Source of the DNA: an uncultured Alphaproteobacteria bacterium
GTDB taxonomy: Bacteria > Pseudomonadota > Alphaproteobacteria > Rs-D84
Length of the DNA stretch: 64,000 nucleotides
Direction of reading: 5' to 3'
Assembly (NCBI GenBank): GCA_905234185.1
Contig: CAJOGC010000001.1
Span: forward strand, 157,765 to 221,764
The notes under the pieces were generated by a model, which worked only from the letters and a program-made list of their open reading frames with translations, ran no database searches and was not told the DNA's origin. Below, piece by piece: positions 9,164-17,788 of the stretch (positions are counted from its first letter, which is position 1; the number at the start of each line of letters is the position of its first letter). A program made the translations under genes and the position numbers.

Positions 9164-10030
9164 TTATTTTAATCGGTAAAGATAAAGACCGAGAGTTATC
9201 GCAGCAGAAGAAAGATTTGTTACATTTGTGACATTTTCATTATCTCTATAGTAAGATCTGGGTATTACTAGGTCGAATTCTTGATATGGTATGTGCTGTG
9301 TGTCAAAAAAATTACCAAAATAATTACATATATGAAGTGGTCTATACATAACATCATGATCAAAGACAACAATATACGCGGTTGATACATATTTCTGGGT
9401 TCCTGTTACCGCACTGGTACCAGTTCCGTACCGATATTCATGCATTATTAAATATGTGCCTGATGGTATTTGTTGGTCACGACCTGAAAATTTAGGAAGG
9501 TTTGGCGATTCCCCACAGGTGGAACCATAAGATGGATTGCCACCATACAACAATTCCCATTGTGATATATCGGTTGTGGGAATGTATTGATTAACCTCGC
9601 TCATTGTTAATGCGCGGTTATACATACCGTCTGTGCCCGTGGGCATTGGTGGGTCAAACGTGTGATTCGTTCCATTACACGCAATCACACCGTATGTACA
9701 CGATTCACGATGTCGCCCGCCAGTGCAAAAGTGTCCAATGCCACACGGCGCACACTGATTAACATCGTCCGGCAAATATGTTCCTGCCACACACCACGGC
9801 CCCAGAAAGTATTCTTCATTGTTTTCTGTTTTAAAATGCAAAACTTGTGGTGGAAACGGTGCGGAATATATTGCACCATAATACAGTTCATTGTTTGATG
9901 TTAAAACATTCAAAGACGGCACAGTGTGTTGGGTTGTTGTAAAATCTATGGTTTGATTTCCAATATGCAACGAATACGCAAAAGCGTTCGAAATAAGCAA
10001 TATCAAAAACACAATAAACAACCGTCGCAT
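9164..10030 (-). CDS. Secreted Cys-rich protein of unknown function
   Basis: 288 residues. A clear signal peptide (MRRLFIVFLILLISNAFAYS) targets it out of the cytosol. Residues near 85-110 contain CAPCGIGHFCTGGRHRESC, a spacing like the C-PC-G-YC-GG-C pattern of GCC2/GCC3 (ephrin-receptor-like) modules found in large surface proteins; one module only. The remainder is beta-rich with many Tyr and Asn and no catalytic motif I recognise. Start ATG 10030 with GGGGAAA upstream. An intrinsic terminator ends about 14 nt before this ATG, and a structured RNA lies upstream of it, so expression may depend on readthrough. Confidence 0.75.
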   Translation of the reverse strand: MRRLFIVFLILLISNAFAYSLHIGNQTIDFTTTQHTVPSLNVLTSNNELYYGAIYSAPFPPQVLHFKTENNEEYFLGPWCVAGTYLPDDVNQCAPCGIGHFCTGGRHRESCTYGVIACNGTNHTFDPPMPTGTDGMYNRALTMSEVNQYIPTTDISQWELLYGGNPSYGSTCGESPNLPKFSGRDQQIPSGTYLIMHEYRYGTGTSAVTGTQKYVSTAYIVVFDHDVMYRPLHICNYFGNFFDTQHIPYQEFDLVIPRSYYRDNENVTNVTNLSSAAITLGLYLYRLK

Positions 10031-10042
10031 GGTTTCCCCGAT

Positions 10043-10235
10043 ATAAAAAAATCAACCGCCAATGAAATTGACGGTCGGGGCGTTAGAACAGCATATTTAC
10101 GAATGCCCCACTTGCGTGGCACCCCGACCAAACGTCAGGGAGTGGCACAAAAGCACCATAAGCGGATTACGACACTTTTGTGCCGCGTAAATATGGGATG
10201 TTCTAAGTCCCGAACCCAATTCCCATTGGATTCAT
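10043..10235 (-). ncRNA. Structured RNA of about 190 nt with its own terminator; unassigned small RNA or attenuating leader
   Basis: Reading the minus strand from about 10235: hairpin P1 (arms 10225-10232 and 10213-10220, loop GGGA); outer helix P2 (10186-10214 with 10074-10101); inside it P3 (GGCACAAAAG-type perfect 10-bp arms 10175-10184 and 10144-10153, with an inner stem), P4 (10134-10140 with 10122-10128) and P5 (10116-10121 with 10104-10111, loop GCAA). It ends in a terminator (10068-10075 with 10055-10062, T-run to 10044). CCCCGACC at 10122-10129 can alternatively pair with GGTCGGGG at 10073-10080, which would break P2 and P4. I match it to no known family: not tRNA-like, not SRP, not tmRNA by motif. 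Independent RNA or leader of the gene at 9164 are both open. Confidence 0.65.
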
Positions 10236-10240
10236 TTCAT

Positions 10241-10269
10241 ATTATATCACAGAAAACGGAAAAAGGAAA
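10241..10269 (-). promoter_or_regulatory. Promoter of the structured RNA
   Basis: TATAAT on the minus strand (10246-10241), preceded by TG within GTGA; the -35 region (about 10269-10264, TTTCCT) is weak. The predicted start falls at the first base of hairpin P1. Confidence 0.55.
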
Positions 10270-10271
10270 TA

Positions 10272-10372
10272 TCATTCCTGCGTAGGCAGGAATAGGGTCT
10301 TGAAAATCTTTATTGGCGGGACAGTTGTCCCGCACTGCTTAGTCCCTATCCCCGCCTGCGCGGGGATGACAC
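10272..10372. repeat. Composite palindromic intergenic repeat, two inverted copies around a central hairpin
   Basis: Left unit 10272-10300 (CATTCCTGCGTAGGCAGG then AATAGGGTCT) and an inverted related unit 10341-10372 (TCCCTATCCCCGCC then TGCGCGGGGATGACA) face each other around a GCGGGACA/TGTCCCGC hairpin at about 10317-10333. Other copies: 26150-26178, 26541-26573 and 33088-33109. No coding sequence inside. The following stretch to 10450 is a degenerate ACTAAC-type repeat with nothing else visible. Confidence 0.75.
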
Positions 10373-10449
10373 ATTGGGCATTGTGATTGCTGGATTGCAT
10401 CGTTGCGATTGCAATAACAACTAACCACTAACACTCGCACTAACAACTA

Positions 10450-10510
10450 AAAAACACCGGCGATAAGTCGCGGCTTTGCGCTAGCAAAGACGGATGCCGG
10501 TGTTTTTTAT
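10450..10510 (-). terminator. Terminator of rpsO with an inserted inner hairpin
   Basis: The recurrent ACACCGGC/GCCGGTGT stem (10454-10461 and 10496-10503) is here separated by 34 nt that hold a second hairpin, CTTTGC/GCAAAG (10474-10479 and 10484-10489). T-runs on both sides. Confidence 0.8.
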
Positions 10511-10782
10511 TACTTACGCAGACCCAATTTCTTAATCAAGTCTTCGTATTCGGAAACATTGTTCTTTTTGATATAGGCCAACAATTTCTTACGATGATTG
10601 ACCATCAATTTAAGACCGCGTTTGGAATGTTCATCCTTATGATTCGCCTTCATATGTTCAGTAAGATTGCGAATGCGTTCGGTCAAAACAGCGACCTGGG
10701 ACGCGGCACTGCCGCCGTTGTCTTTTTCGGTTGTTTTATATGCAGCGATCAATTCTGCTTTTTTTGCTTTTGTAACGGACAT
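10510..10782 (-). CDS. rpsO: 30S ribosomal protein S15
   Basis: Primary 16S rRNA-binding protein of the small-subunit platform. 90 residues, standard. Signature [34 protein letters not shown] is complete. AAGGAAA precedes the ATG. Follows truB by 15 nt as in many bacteria, but pnp is upstream in the same run rather than downstream. Confidence 0.97.
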   Translation of the reverse strand: MSVTKAKKAELIAAYKTTEKDNGGSAASQVAVLTERIRNLTEHMKANHKDEHSKRGLKLMVNHRKKLLAYIKKNNVSEYEDLIKKLGLRK

Positions 10783-10797
10783 TATGGTTTCCTTTTG

Positions 10798-11664
10798 TTA
10801 TATTGTTCGTTTTGGTTTAAGTGTGCCATTTTCAATTCGCCCTATTCCGATAAATCTGTCGCAATATACGCGAACGGGACCATCGCCCATTGACACATTA
10901 ACAAATCCGCCATGTACAAATAGTTCAGCCGATTTGTCGTCCAGATTCAGAACCGGAATGTCCCCCAGTCCAAAATCCACTGGCATCAGGTATTCCCCGA
11001 TGTCCGCACCATTATTAACCAGATTTTCCAGAAAATCAAGTTTTACTGCGTTTTTTATATCAAAACAGCCCGACCGCGTCCGACGAATCATGTCCACCGT
11101 CGCGATTGTGTCCAGTTTTTGCGCAATATCGCGCGCGATTGCACGAACATAGGTCCCGCGCGAACATATCACACGAAAGCCATATGAATCACCCGTTTTT
11201 CCGGTGTATTCCAATTCATAAATTGTGATTTTTCGTGGTGGTATTTCAATTTCTTTATTTTCCCGTGCGACTTCATATGCGCGTCGACCACCAACATGCA
11301 CGGCGGAATAAATCGGGGGTGTTTGCATGATGTCGCCGATAAAAGATGGTAATATTTTCTCTATTTCACTATCTGTTGGTATGCGCCCGCCGTCACGAAT
11401 CGTTTTTCCAGTTATATCCAATGTATCCGTTTCAAAACCAAAGCGCATGCTGAATAAATATTCCTTTTTCTGTTCGTTTGTCTCTTCTACAAACGGAATC
11501 ATTTTTGTGGCGTTTCCGATTGCAATGGGCAATATGCCCGATGCCATGGGGTCCAGTGTGCCAATATGGCCGAATTTTTTATTCCGAAAAAGACGCGCAA
11601 CACGCCCGCCTGCGGTGCGTGAAAACAAACCAGATTCTTTATCAAGGATTATCCAACCGTCCAT
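10798..11664 (-). CDS. truB: tRNA pseudouridine(55) synthase TruB
   Basis: Makes pseudouridine 55 in the T-loop of tRNAs. 288 residues. Catalytic Asp in GHIGTLDPMASGILPIAIG (about 32-50), with the family's GWIILDKESG N-terminal motif and a C-terminal PUA-like part. Starts 2 nt after the mutS stop, so it is translationally linked to mutS. Confidence 0.95.
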   Translation of the reverse strand: MDGWIILDKESGLFSRTAGGRVARLFRNKKFGHIGTLDPMASGILPIAIGNATKMIPFVEETNEQKKEYLFSMRFGFETDTLDITGKTIRDGGRIPTDSEIEKILPSFIGDIMQTPPIYSAVHVGGRRAYEVARENKEIEIPPRKITIYELEYTGKTGDSYGFRVICSRGTYVRAIARDIAQKLDTIATVDMIRRTRSGCFDIKNAVKLDFLENLVNNGADIGEYLMPVDFGLGDIPVLNLDDKSAELFVHGGFVNVSMGDGPVRVYCDRFIGIGRIENGTLKPKRTI

Positions 11665-11666
11665 GT

Positions 11667-14207
11667 TTAGCCAAATAAATCAAGTTGTTTTGTTATCGGG
11701 TCTGGCGACGATATGTGGGCGGTATGCGCTTGTTTTTCGGGTGTTGCCGGTTGTTGCACCTGTACAGTCGGTGCAGGTTCACGTGTTTCCAGTTCCGCTA
11801 AAACATCTGTGGCGCGTTTTACAACCGCGTCTGGCATTCCGGCCATTCGCGCCACATGAATACCATATGAACGATTTGCAACCCCGGCCACAATTTTATG
11901 CATAAATATAATTTCATTATTATGTTCGCGCACATCGATTGTCAAACATGCGACATTTTGCAACTTGTTCGGTGTATCACCAACCAATGCGGTCAATTCG
12001 TGATAGTGTGTTGCAAACAGTGTTCGTGCACGAAGTTGATTCATATACTCCAAAACCGCCTGGGCAATGGCCATGCCGTCATAGGTTGCAGTTCCCCGCC
12101 CTATTTCATCGAATATAATAAACGATTGTTTCGTTGCGCGGCGCAGAATGTTTGCGGTCTCACTCATTTCAACCATAAATGTAGATTGTCCCGCTGCCAA
12201 ATTGTCGGACGCACCAACACGACTGAATAATTGGTCGCAAATTCCGATTGTGGCACGCGTTGCGGGAACAAATGAACCAAGGTGGGCCAATACGATAATT
12301 AATGCGTTCTGACGCAAATATGTTGATTTTCCGGCCATGTTTGGTCCGGTCAATAATGCAATCGGACGAATGTTCAGATTACAACTGTTTTTAACAAATG
12401 CATCGCCGGTTTTGCTCAATGCGTATTCAATAACAGGGTGTCGGCCATCAATAACATCAAATGCCGTATCGGTTGTTATTTTTGGTTGTGTCCATTTGTA
12501 TTCACGCGCACAACACGATAATGCAAACCACACATCCAAATCTGCAAGCATATCAGCAGCCGACAAAATGTCATCGGCAATATCACGAATTTTTTCGATA
12601 AGATTTGATACAATTTCTGTCTCTATTCCGGCGGCACGTTCCGCGGCATTGCGGACATCGTTATCAAGGTTAATCAACCGTTCTGTTGTGAACCGTAAAT
12701 TACCGGTCATTGTTTGGCGGTGTATAAAGCCCGAATCTGGTGTCATAAGCGCGTCTGCACGGGTGGCGGGGACCTCTATGAAATATCCCAAAATATTATT
12801 GTACTTTATTTTCAGTGTGTGTATGCCGGTCTGGGTTGCATACTGTGATTGCAATCCCGCAATAGTTTCACGCGCACCATGTGAAAGCCCGCGCATTTTA
12901 TCCAATGCAACATCAAACCCATCACGAATTACACCCCCATCACGGAAAAATGTTGGTAATTCATCGGATAGCGCGTTTCGTAATTCCAATGCCAATGCAT
13001 CATGTGTTTTTATCGTTTCAAATGTTTTTTGCAACCCGGTATCTAATTGCCCCGCTAGCATTTTTGCATTTGGCAATTCGATTAAGAAGTCGCAAATATG
13101 TTTCATATCGCGTGGTGTGCCACGTCCAGATAACAACCGCGATAGTGACCGCCCAACATCTGGTATGGATTCCAGTGTGCATGCCACCATGCCCGCAACA
13201 TTAGGGTTAATAACCATATGTGCTATGTGTTCTTGACGCGATTTTATTATGTCCGGGTCACCCGATAATGAACGCAAATAGCCGCGCAATTTACGCGCAC
13301 CGGCGGATGTTTTGGTTTTGTCAATAACATCCAATAAACATATACCACCGTCATTAATGGATGCGTCTATTTCCAAACTTTTCCATGTCGCGGAATCAAT
13401 TAATAATTGTGTTCCGGATTTAAATCCGTGTGGCGCACGAAAAGTGATTTCAGCCCCGCGTTGGGTATTGAATAAGTATCCAGCCAACAAACAAATTGCA
13501 CCACTTTTGTTTTGTGTGCTGTCAATCGCACCGGCAAATACACGCGATACAATCATATCAATGTCGGAACGCAAATATAATTTTTCATATACTGGTGTGG
13601 TTTTAAATGCGTCACGTATGTGCATGATTTCCGGCATTTCCGCAATGGCAGATGGGTAAATTATTTCCGCCGGTGCAACACGCACCATATCATCAATTAA
13701 GTTTAAAGAATCGCCAATAAAAAATTCACCAGTCGAAATATCACATCCCGCAATATCAAATGTGCCATTTCCATTCGGTGCAATCGCAACTAAAAAATTA
13801 GACACTTTCGGATTTAATAAATTTTCATCGGTCAGGGTTCCCGGTGTTAAAACACGAACGATTTTTCGTTCAATAAATTTATGCCCGCGTTCTTTGGCTT
13901 GGGCCGGGGTTTCCATTTGTTCGACCAGTGCAACTTTGAATCCGGCACGAACCAGGCGGCCAAAATAATTATCGGCTGCGTGCCATGGAATTCCGCACAT
14001 AGGGATGTTTTCCCCATCGCCGTCCGCACCACGCGATGTTAAAACCAACCCCAGATTTTCACTTATTGTTTTTGCATCGTCAAAAAAAGATTCATAAAAA
14101 TCACCCAACCGAAACATAAGCAATGCATCGGGATTTTCCGATTTCATATCGACATATTGTTGCATTACGGGCGTTAATTTACTTTTTTCAGACACGTCAA
14201 ATACCAT
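11667..14207 (-). CDS. mutS: DNA mismatch repair protein MutS
   Basis: Recognises mismatches and recruits MutL. 846 residues. N-terminal mismatch-contact motif GDFYESF near residue 31, clamp and lever regions, then the ATPase with LLTGPNMAGKSTYLRQNA Walker A, a DEIGRGT Walker B and ATHYHEL. C-terminal tail ends KQLDLFG, a pattern resembling a beta-clamp-binding peptide (QLDLF). ATG overlaps the xseB stop by 1 nt. Confidence 0.96.
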   Translation of the reverse strand: MVFDVSEKSKLTPVMQQYVDMKSENPDALLMFRLGDFYESFFDDAKTISENLGLVLTSRGADGDGENIPMCGIPWHAADNYFGRLVRAGFKVALVEQMETPAQAKERGHKFIERKIVRVLTPGTLTDENLLNPKVSNFLVAIAPNGNGTFDIAGCDISTGEFFIGDSLNLIDDMVRVAPAEIIYPSAIAEMPEIMHIRDAFKTTPVYEKLYLRSDIDMIVSRVFAGAIDSTQNKSGAICLLAGYLFNTQRGAEITFRAPHGFKSGTQLLIDSATWKSLEIDASINDGGICLLDVIDKTKTSAGARKLRGYLRSLSGDPDIIKSRQEHIAHMVINPNVAGMVACTLESIPDVGRSLSRLLSGRGTPRDMKHICDFLIELPNAKMLAGQLDTGLQKTFETIKTHDALALELRNALSDELPTFFRDGGVIRDGFDVALDKMRGLSHGARETIAGLQSQYATQTGIHTLKIKYNNILGYFIEVPATRADALMTPDSGFIHRQTMTGNLRFTTERLINLDNDVRNAAERAAGIETEIVSNLIEKIRDIADDILSAADMLADLDVWFALSCCAREYKWTQPKITTDTAFDVIDGRHPVIEYALSKTGDAFVKNSCNLNIRPIALLTGPNMAGKSTYLRQNALIIVLAHLGSFVPATRATIGICDQLFSRVGASDNLAAGQSTFMVEMSETANILRRATKQSFIIFDEIGRGTATYDGMAIAQAVLEYMNQLRARTLFATHYHELTALVGDTPNKLQNVACLTIDVREHNNEIIFMHKIVAGVANRSYGIHVARMAGMPDAVVKRATDVLAELETREPAPTVQVQQPATPEKQAHTAHISSPDPITKQLDLFG

Positions 14208-14407
14208 TATTCTTGGGTGGAAACTTTCAGTGTTTCGATTTTCAATTCGGCCTCTTTCAGCATTTGTTCACAATATGCTTTCAATTTAATCCCTTGTTCA
14301 TACGCGGCAACCGAATCTGCCAAAGGCAATTCCCCCGATTCCATTTTTTTAACCAGTTCGGATAATTGTTTGTACGCTTCTTCAAAAGATAATTTGTTTT
14401 CTTCCAT
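14207..14407 (-). CDS. xseB: Exodeoxyribonuclease VII small subunit XseB
   Basis: Partner of XseA in ssDNA degradation. 66 residues from ATG 14407 (MEENKLSFEEAYKQLSELV), matching the family's F-E-A-x-x-x-L-E-x-I-V start; GGGGGATT lies just upstream. Longer frames further upstream overlap ybaB and are rejected. Helical throughout. xseA is not in the window. Confidence 0.9.
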   Translation of the reverse strand: MEENKLSFEEAYKQLSELVKKMESGELPLADSVAAYEQGIKLKAYCEQMLKEAELKIETLKVSTQE

Positions 14408-14417
14408 GTTAATCCCC

Positions 14418-14717
14418 CTATTCTGGCAATGGTATACCAGCCGTTGCATTACCCATAACTTCGTCAATAACAGAATCGGCCTTGGATTTAGCATCACGAA
14501 ATGCCGCCATGACGATTTCTGAAATTTGTTTTGCATCACGTCCGGCGATATCTTCGCGTAATTTTACCGACAACAAATCATATTTGCCGGTCATTTCAAC
14601 GATGCACGCACCACCCGACGCCATGCCTGTAATTTTTGTGTGTGCTAATTTTTCCTGGGCTGATGCAACCTTGTCCTGTAATTCCTTTGCCTGGGCCATT
14701 AATGATTCCATGTCCAT
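14418..14717 (-). CDS. ybaB: Nucleoid-associated protein YbaB/EbfC
   Basis: DNA-binding dimer of the YbaB/EbfC family. 99 residues, with the family's N-terminal MxxLMxQAxxLQxK pattern and central G.A....V.. segment. GGAG upstream of ATG. Usually paired with dnaX and recR, but here dnaX is 43 kb away and ybaB sits between pnp and xseB. Confidence 0.9.
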   Translation of the reverse strand: MDMESLMAQAKELQDKVASAQEKLAHTKITGMASGGACIVEMTGKYDLLSVKLREDIAGRDAKQISEIVMAAFRDAKSKADSVIDEVMGNATAGIPLPE

Positions 14718-14779
14718 TTATTCTTTCTCCACGATTTTTTTTGCAATATGCCCCACAGTGCATGTGGGGCATAGACATA

Positions 14780-16948
14780 TTATTTTTTCGTTTCTTTACC
14801 TGTTTTTTGGTCAATGCCAACCATGGACATACGGGTTTTTCCGCGTTTGTCCGCCCCCAGGTATTTGACGAAGACTTTGTCACCTTCTTTGATTTTTGCG
14901 TCTTCAATCTTGGCAAGGCGTTCGCCAGTGATTTCAGAAATATGAACCATGGCTTCGAACCCGTTCAATATCTTTACGAACAGCCCAAAATCTTTGACAC
15001 CAGATACGATACCTTCGTAAATCTCGCCAACTTCTGGTTCGGCAACGATGTCTTTGATTCGTGCAATCGCCGCATCCGCATCTTCTTTGGATGTTGCCAT
15101 AATCTTGACCGTGCCATCATCTTCTAAATCAATGGTTGTGTTTGTATCACGGGTCAATGCCTGGATTACAACACCACCCTTGCCGATAACATCGCGAACC
15201 TTGTCCGGATTGATTTTGATAGTGTACATTTGTGGTGCGAATTCGGAAACCGTTTTACGCGGTGCCTTAATCGCTTTTTCTATTTTACCCAAAATGTGCA
15301 TACGACCATCGCGTGCCTGGGCCAATGCGCGTTCCATAATTTCAAATGTAATTGATGTGATTTTAATATCCATCTGAAGCGCGGTGATACCCTGGTTTGT
15401 ACCGGTCACCTTGAAGTCCATGTCGCCTAAGTGGTCTTCATCGCCCAAAATGTCGGTAAGAATTGCGTAATCGTCGCCTTCTTTGATAAGACCCATTGCA
15501 ATACCCGCAACCGGACGTGTTAATGGAACACCACCGTCCATCATTGCCAATGTCGCACCGCATGTTGTTGCCATTGACGAAGAACCATTAGATTCCAAAA
15601 TATCCGACACAACACGGATAACATAGTCAAATTTTTCGCGGCTTGGCACCATTGGGTGTAATGCACGCCACGCCAAATTACCATGACCTAATTCACGACG
15701 ACCCGGCGACTTTAATCCCTTGGCTTCACCAACGGAATAGCCAGGGAAATTGTAATTCAAGATAAAATCGCGTTCTTCGGCGCCATCCAAAGATTCAATT
15801 GGTAATGCATCTTTGCCACCACCCAATGTCAATGACACCAAAGCCTGGGTTTCACCACGGGTAAACAGTGCCGAACCGTGTGCACGTGGTAAAACACCTA
15901 ATTCGATTTCAATCGGACGAACAGTCTTGGTATCGCGACCGTCGATACGCGGTTTCCCAGCCAAGATATTGCCACGCATAATACGTGCAGTGATGTTTTC
16001 AACAATTTCATCGGCTGCTGATTCCAGTGTGCTTGTTGCGATCGTTGTATCTGGGAACAATTCTGGAATACGTGCCTTGGCCAAACCATGAATGTTTGCC
16101 AATGTTTCCAGGCGGACCAACTTTTCCTTTATCTGCAATGCTTCTTCGATTTGACCGGCAAATTGTTCAAAGTCAGATTCCATTGCGACATATTCCGGTG
16201 TTTTTTCCGGTGTTGCCCAGCGTTCTTTACCCGCTTTTTCGGTCAATTCGTTAATTGCCTTGATAACAGCCTGTTGTGCGTCAAAACCGAATTTAACGGC
16301 ACCAAGTGTTGTTTTTTCATCTAATTCGCCGATTTCTGATTCAACCATCAAAACACCATCACATGTCGCAGCAACGACCAAATCCATTTCAGAATCTTCG
16401 ACTTCTTTTTTCGACGGGTTCAAAAGATATTCGCCGTTTGCATACCCGACACGTGCTGCGCCAATTGGACCCGCAAACGGAACACCCGACAATGCCAATG
16501 CCGCGCTTGACGCGATCATTGCCAAAATGTCCGGCTGGTTCTTTTTATCGTACGAAAAAGTCTGGGCGATAATTTGAACCTTGTTTTTAAATGTTTCTGG
16601 GAACAATGGACGTATAGGACGGTCAATTAAACGCGCAATCAATGTTTCGGCGGTTGACGCTTTGCCTTCGCGGCGATCACGGGAACCCGGAATACGACCT
16701 GCGGATGCAAATTTTTCCTGGTAATCAACGGTTAAGGGGAAGAAGTCCTGACCCTCTACCGCGGTCTTTTCGGCACACACGGTCGCCAAGACCATTGTGC
16801 CACCCATTGTTGCCAAAACTGCGCCGTTTGCTTGTTTTGCCATACGACCTGTTTCCAAACGCAGTGTTTCATTACCATATGGTATTTCCACCACGACCGG
16901 ATTATTCAAATGTGTTTTTTCATCTTTATTTATTAAGCCAAATAACAT
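14780..16948 (-). CDS. pnp: Polyribonucleotide nucleotidyltransferase (PNPase)
   Basis: 3'-5' phosphorolytic exoribonuclease, part of the RNA degradosome. 722 residues: two RNase PH domains with a linker helix domain, KH (IRDVIGKGGxxI-type, here VRDVIGKGGVVIQ) and S1 at the C-terminus. Start set at ATG 16948 because AGGAG stands 8 nt upstream; an in-frame ATG 39 nt earlier lacks this. A probable promoter at 17066-17094 leaves a leader of about 110 nt, room for the autoregulation known for pnp. Confidence 0.96.
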   Translation of the reverse strand: MLFGLINKDEKTHLNNPVVVEIPYGNETLRLETGRMAKQANGAVLATMGGTMVLATVCAEKTAVEGQDFFPLTVDYQEKFASAGRIPGSRDRREGKASTAETLIARLIDRPIRPLFPETFKNKVQIIAQTFSYDKKNQPDILAMIASSAALALSGVPFAGPIGAARVGYANGEYLLNPSKKEVEDSEMDLVVAATCDGVLMVESEIGELDEKTTLGAVKFGFDAQQAVIKAINELTEKAGKERWATPEKTPEYVAMESDFEQFAGQIEEALQIKEKLVRLETLANIHGLAKARIPELFPDTTIATSTLESAADEIVENITARIMRGNILAGKPRIDGRDTKTVRPIEIELGVLPRAHGSALFTRGETQALVSLTLGGGKDALPIESLDGAEERDFILNYNFPGYSVGEAKGLKSPGRRELGHGNLAWRALHPMVPSREKFDYVIRVVSDILESNGSSSMATTCGATLAMMDGGVPLTRPVAGIAMGLIKEGDDYAILTDILGDEDHLGDMDFKVTGTNQGITALQMDIKITSITFEIMERALAQARDGRMHILGKIEKAIKAPRKTVSEFAPQMYTIKINPDKVRDVIGKGGVVIQALTRDTNTTIDLEDDGTVKIMATSKEDADAAIARIKDIVAEPEVGEIYEGIVSGVKDFGLFVKILNGFEAMVHISEITGERLAKIEDAKIKEGDKVFVKYLGADKRGKTRMSMVGIDQKTGKETKK

Positions 16949-17065
16949 ACTTAATTCTCCTGTTGTTTTTGTTATTAATTTCATCACGACAGGGAAAAAT
17001 CATTCGTTTTTGCACTCTTAATCGGGCAAGTACAAAAATGAACAATTTACACCCCGTCGAACGCG

Positions 17066-17094
17066 ATTATAAAGAATATTTCAATGTTTGCAAA
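17066..17094 (-). promoter_or_regulatory. Probable promoter of the pnp run
   Basis: Minus strand TTTGCA (17094-17089), 17-nt spacer, TATAAT (17071-17066). Confidence 0.5.
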
Positions 17095-17121
17095 TATTTT
17101 AGTTGGTTTTTTATGACGATT

Positions 17122-17718
17122 TTACATCAAACACGCCAATGCCGCACCAGCATTTTTCAGCATAAACCAACCAATGCGATAATTTGTCATATAGACAGTT
17201 GCCATAAACAGCCCCAACATCGCGACAACCATTATAACATTAGACTTTTTGCCACGCATACAATATGCACCAATGTTATAGAATAAAAACAACAGATATG
17301 CATCGCACAATATGCTGATAATCCAAAGAGAAGTGCAGTTGAAAGCCAAGGCATTTAATACCAATATAACAGGGTAAACAAACATGATGGACGCCAACCC
17401 CTTAATCGCGATTTCCCAATCACGTTCGCCACCCGTTATTTCAGATACCAACATAAGCAACCCGCCACCAACAAAAAGCAATGCGACTGCCAAAACAGGC
17501 ATAATGACAACGGCGGTGAACACAGAACCAATTGTAATTGTGGCACCACCTAATAACCGTATTCCCAATACCAGACACCCACCAATAAGACCGTAAATAA
17601 ATGCCTTGAACATAGATTCGTCCAGATTTCCATCTGCAACAATCTTGGAAAAATAGCGTTTGGGGCGCGTGATAATGTCCCAGATGTGGTTGCCGTTATT
17701 TTTATTCTTTTTCTTCAT
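17122..17718 (-). CDS. Yip1-family integral membrane protein
   Basis: 198 residues with five probable membrane helices: roughly 40-60, 65-90, 110-128, 132-150 and 160-178. The N-terminal WDIITRPKRYFSKIVADG fits the Yip1 domain opening (W-x-x-P-x-x-F-x-x-I). Function in bacteria is not settled. An RBS GGAACC is weak. Its 5' end is close to and divergent from der. Confidence 0.65.
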   Translation of the reverse strand: MKKKNKNNGNHIWDIITRPKRYFSKIVADGNLDESMFKAFIYGLIGGCLVLGIRLLGGATITIGSVFTAVVIMPVLAVALLFVGGGLLMLVSEITGGERDWEIAIKGLASIMFVYPVILVLNALAFNCTSLWIISILCDAYLLFLFYNIGAYCMRGKKSNVIMVVAMLGLFMATVYMTNYRIGWFMLKNAGAALACLM

Positions 17719-17788
17719 GGTGACGGTTCCTTTATTTGCTTATTTATATTTTTGCTTTATAATTGCAAAAAAGCAACGAGAAAATGAT

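Noticed and set aside
10043..10235. 6S RNA, tmRNA or SRP RNA
   Set aside because: 6S is one long irregular hairpin with a central bubble, not a multi-helix junction; no tmRNA tag ending or SRP loop core was found. Not excluded without a covariance search.
10272..10372. CRISPR array
   Set aside because: Only two inverted units, no regular direct repeats or spacers and no cas genes.
17660..17788. N-terminal extension of Der
   Set aside because: It runs antisense through the Yip1 gene and encodes a hydrophobic stretch absent from Der; ATG 17789 starts the G domain.
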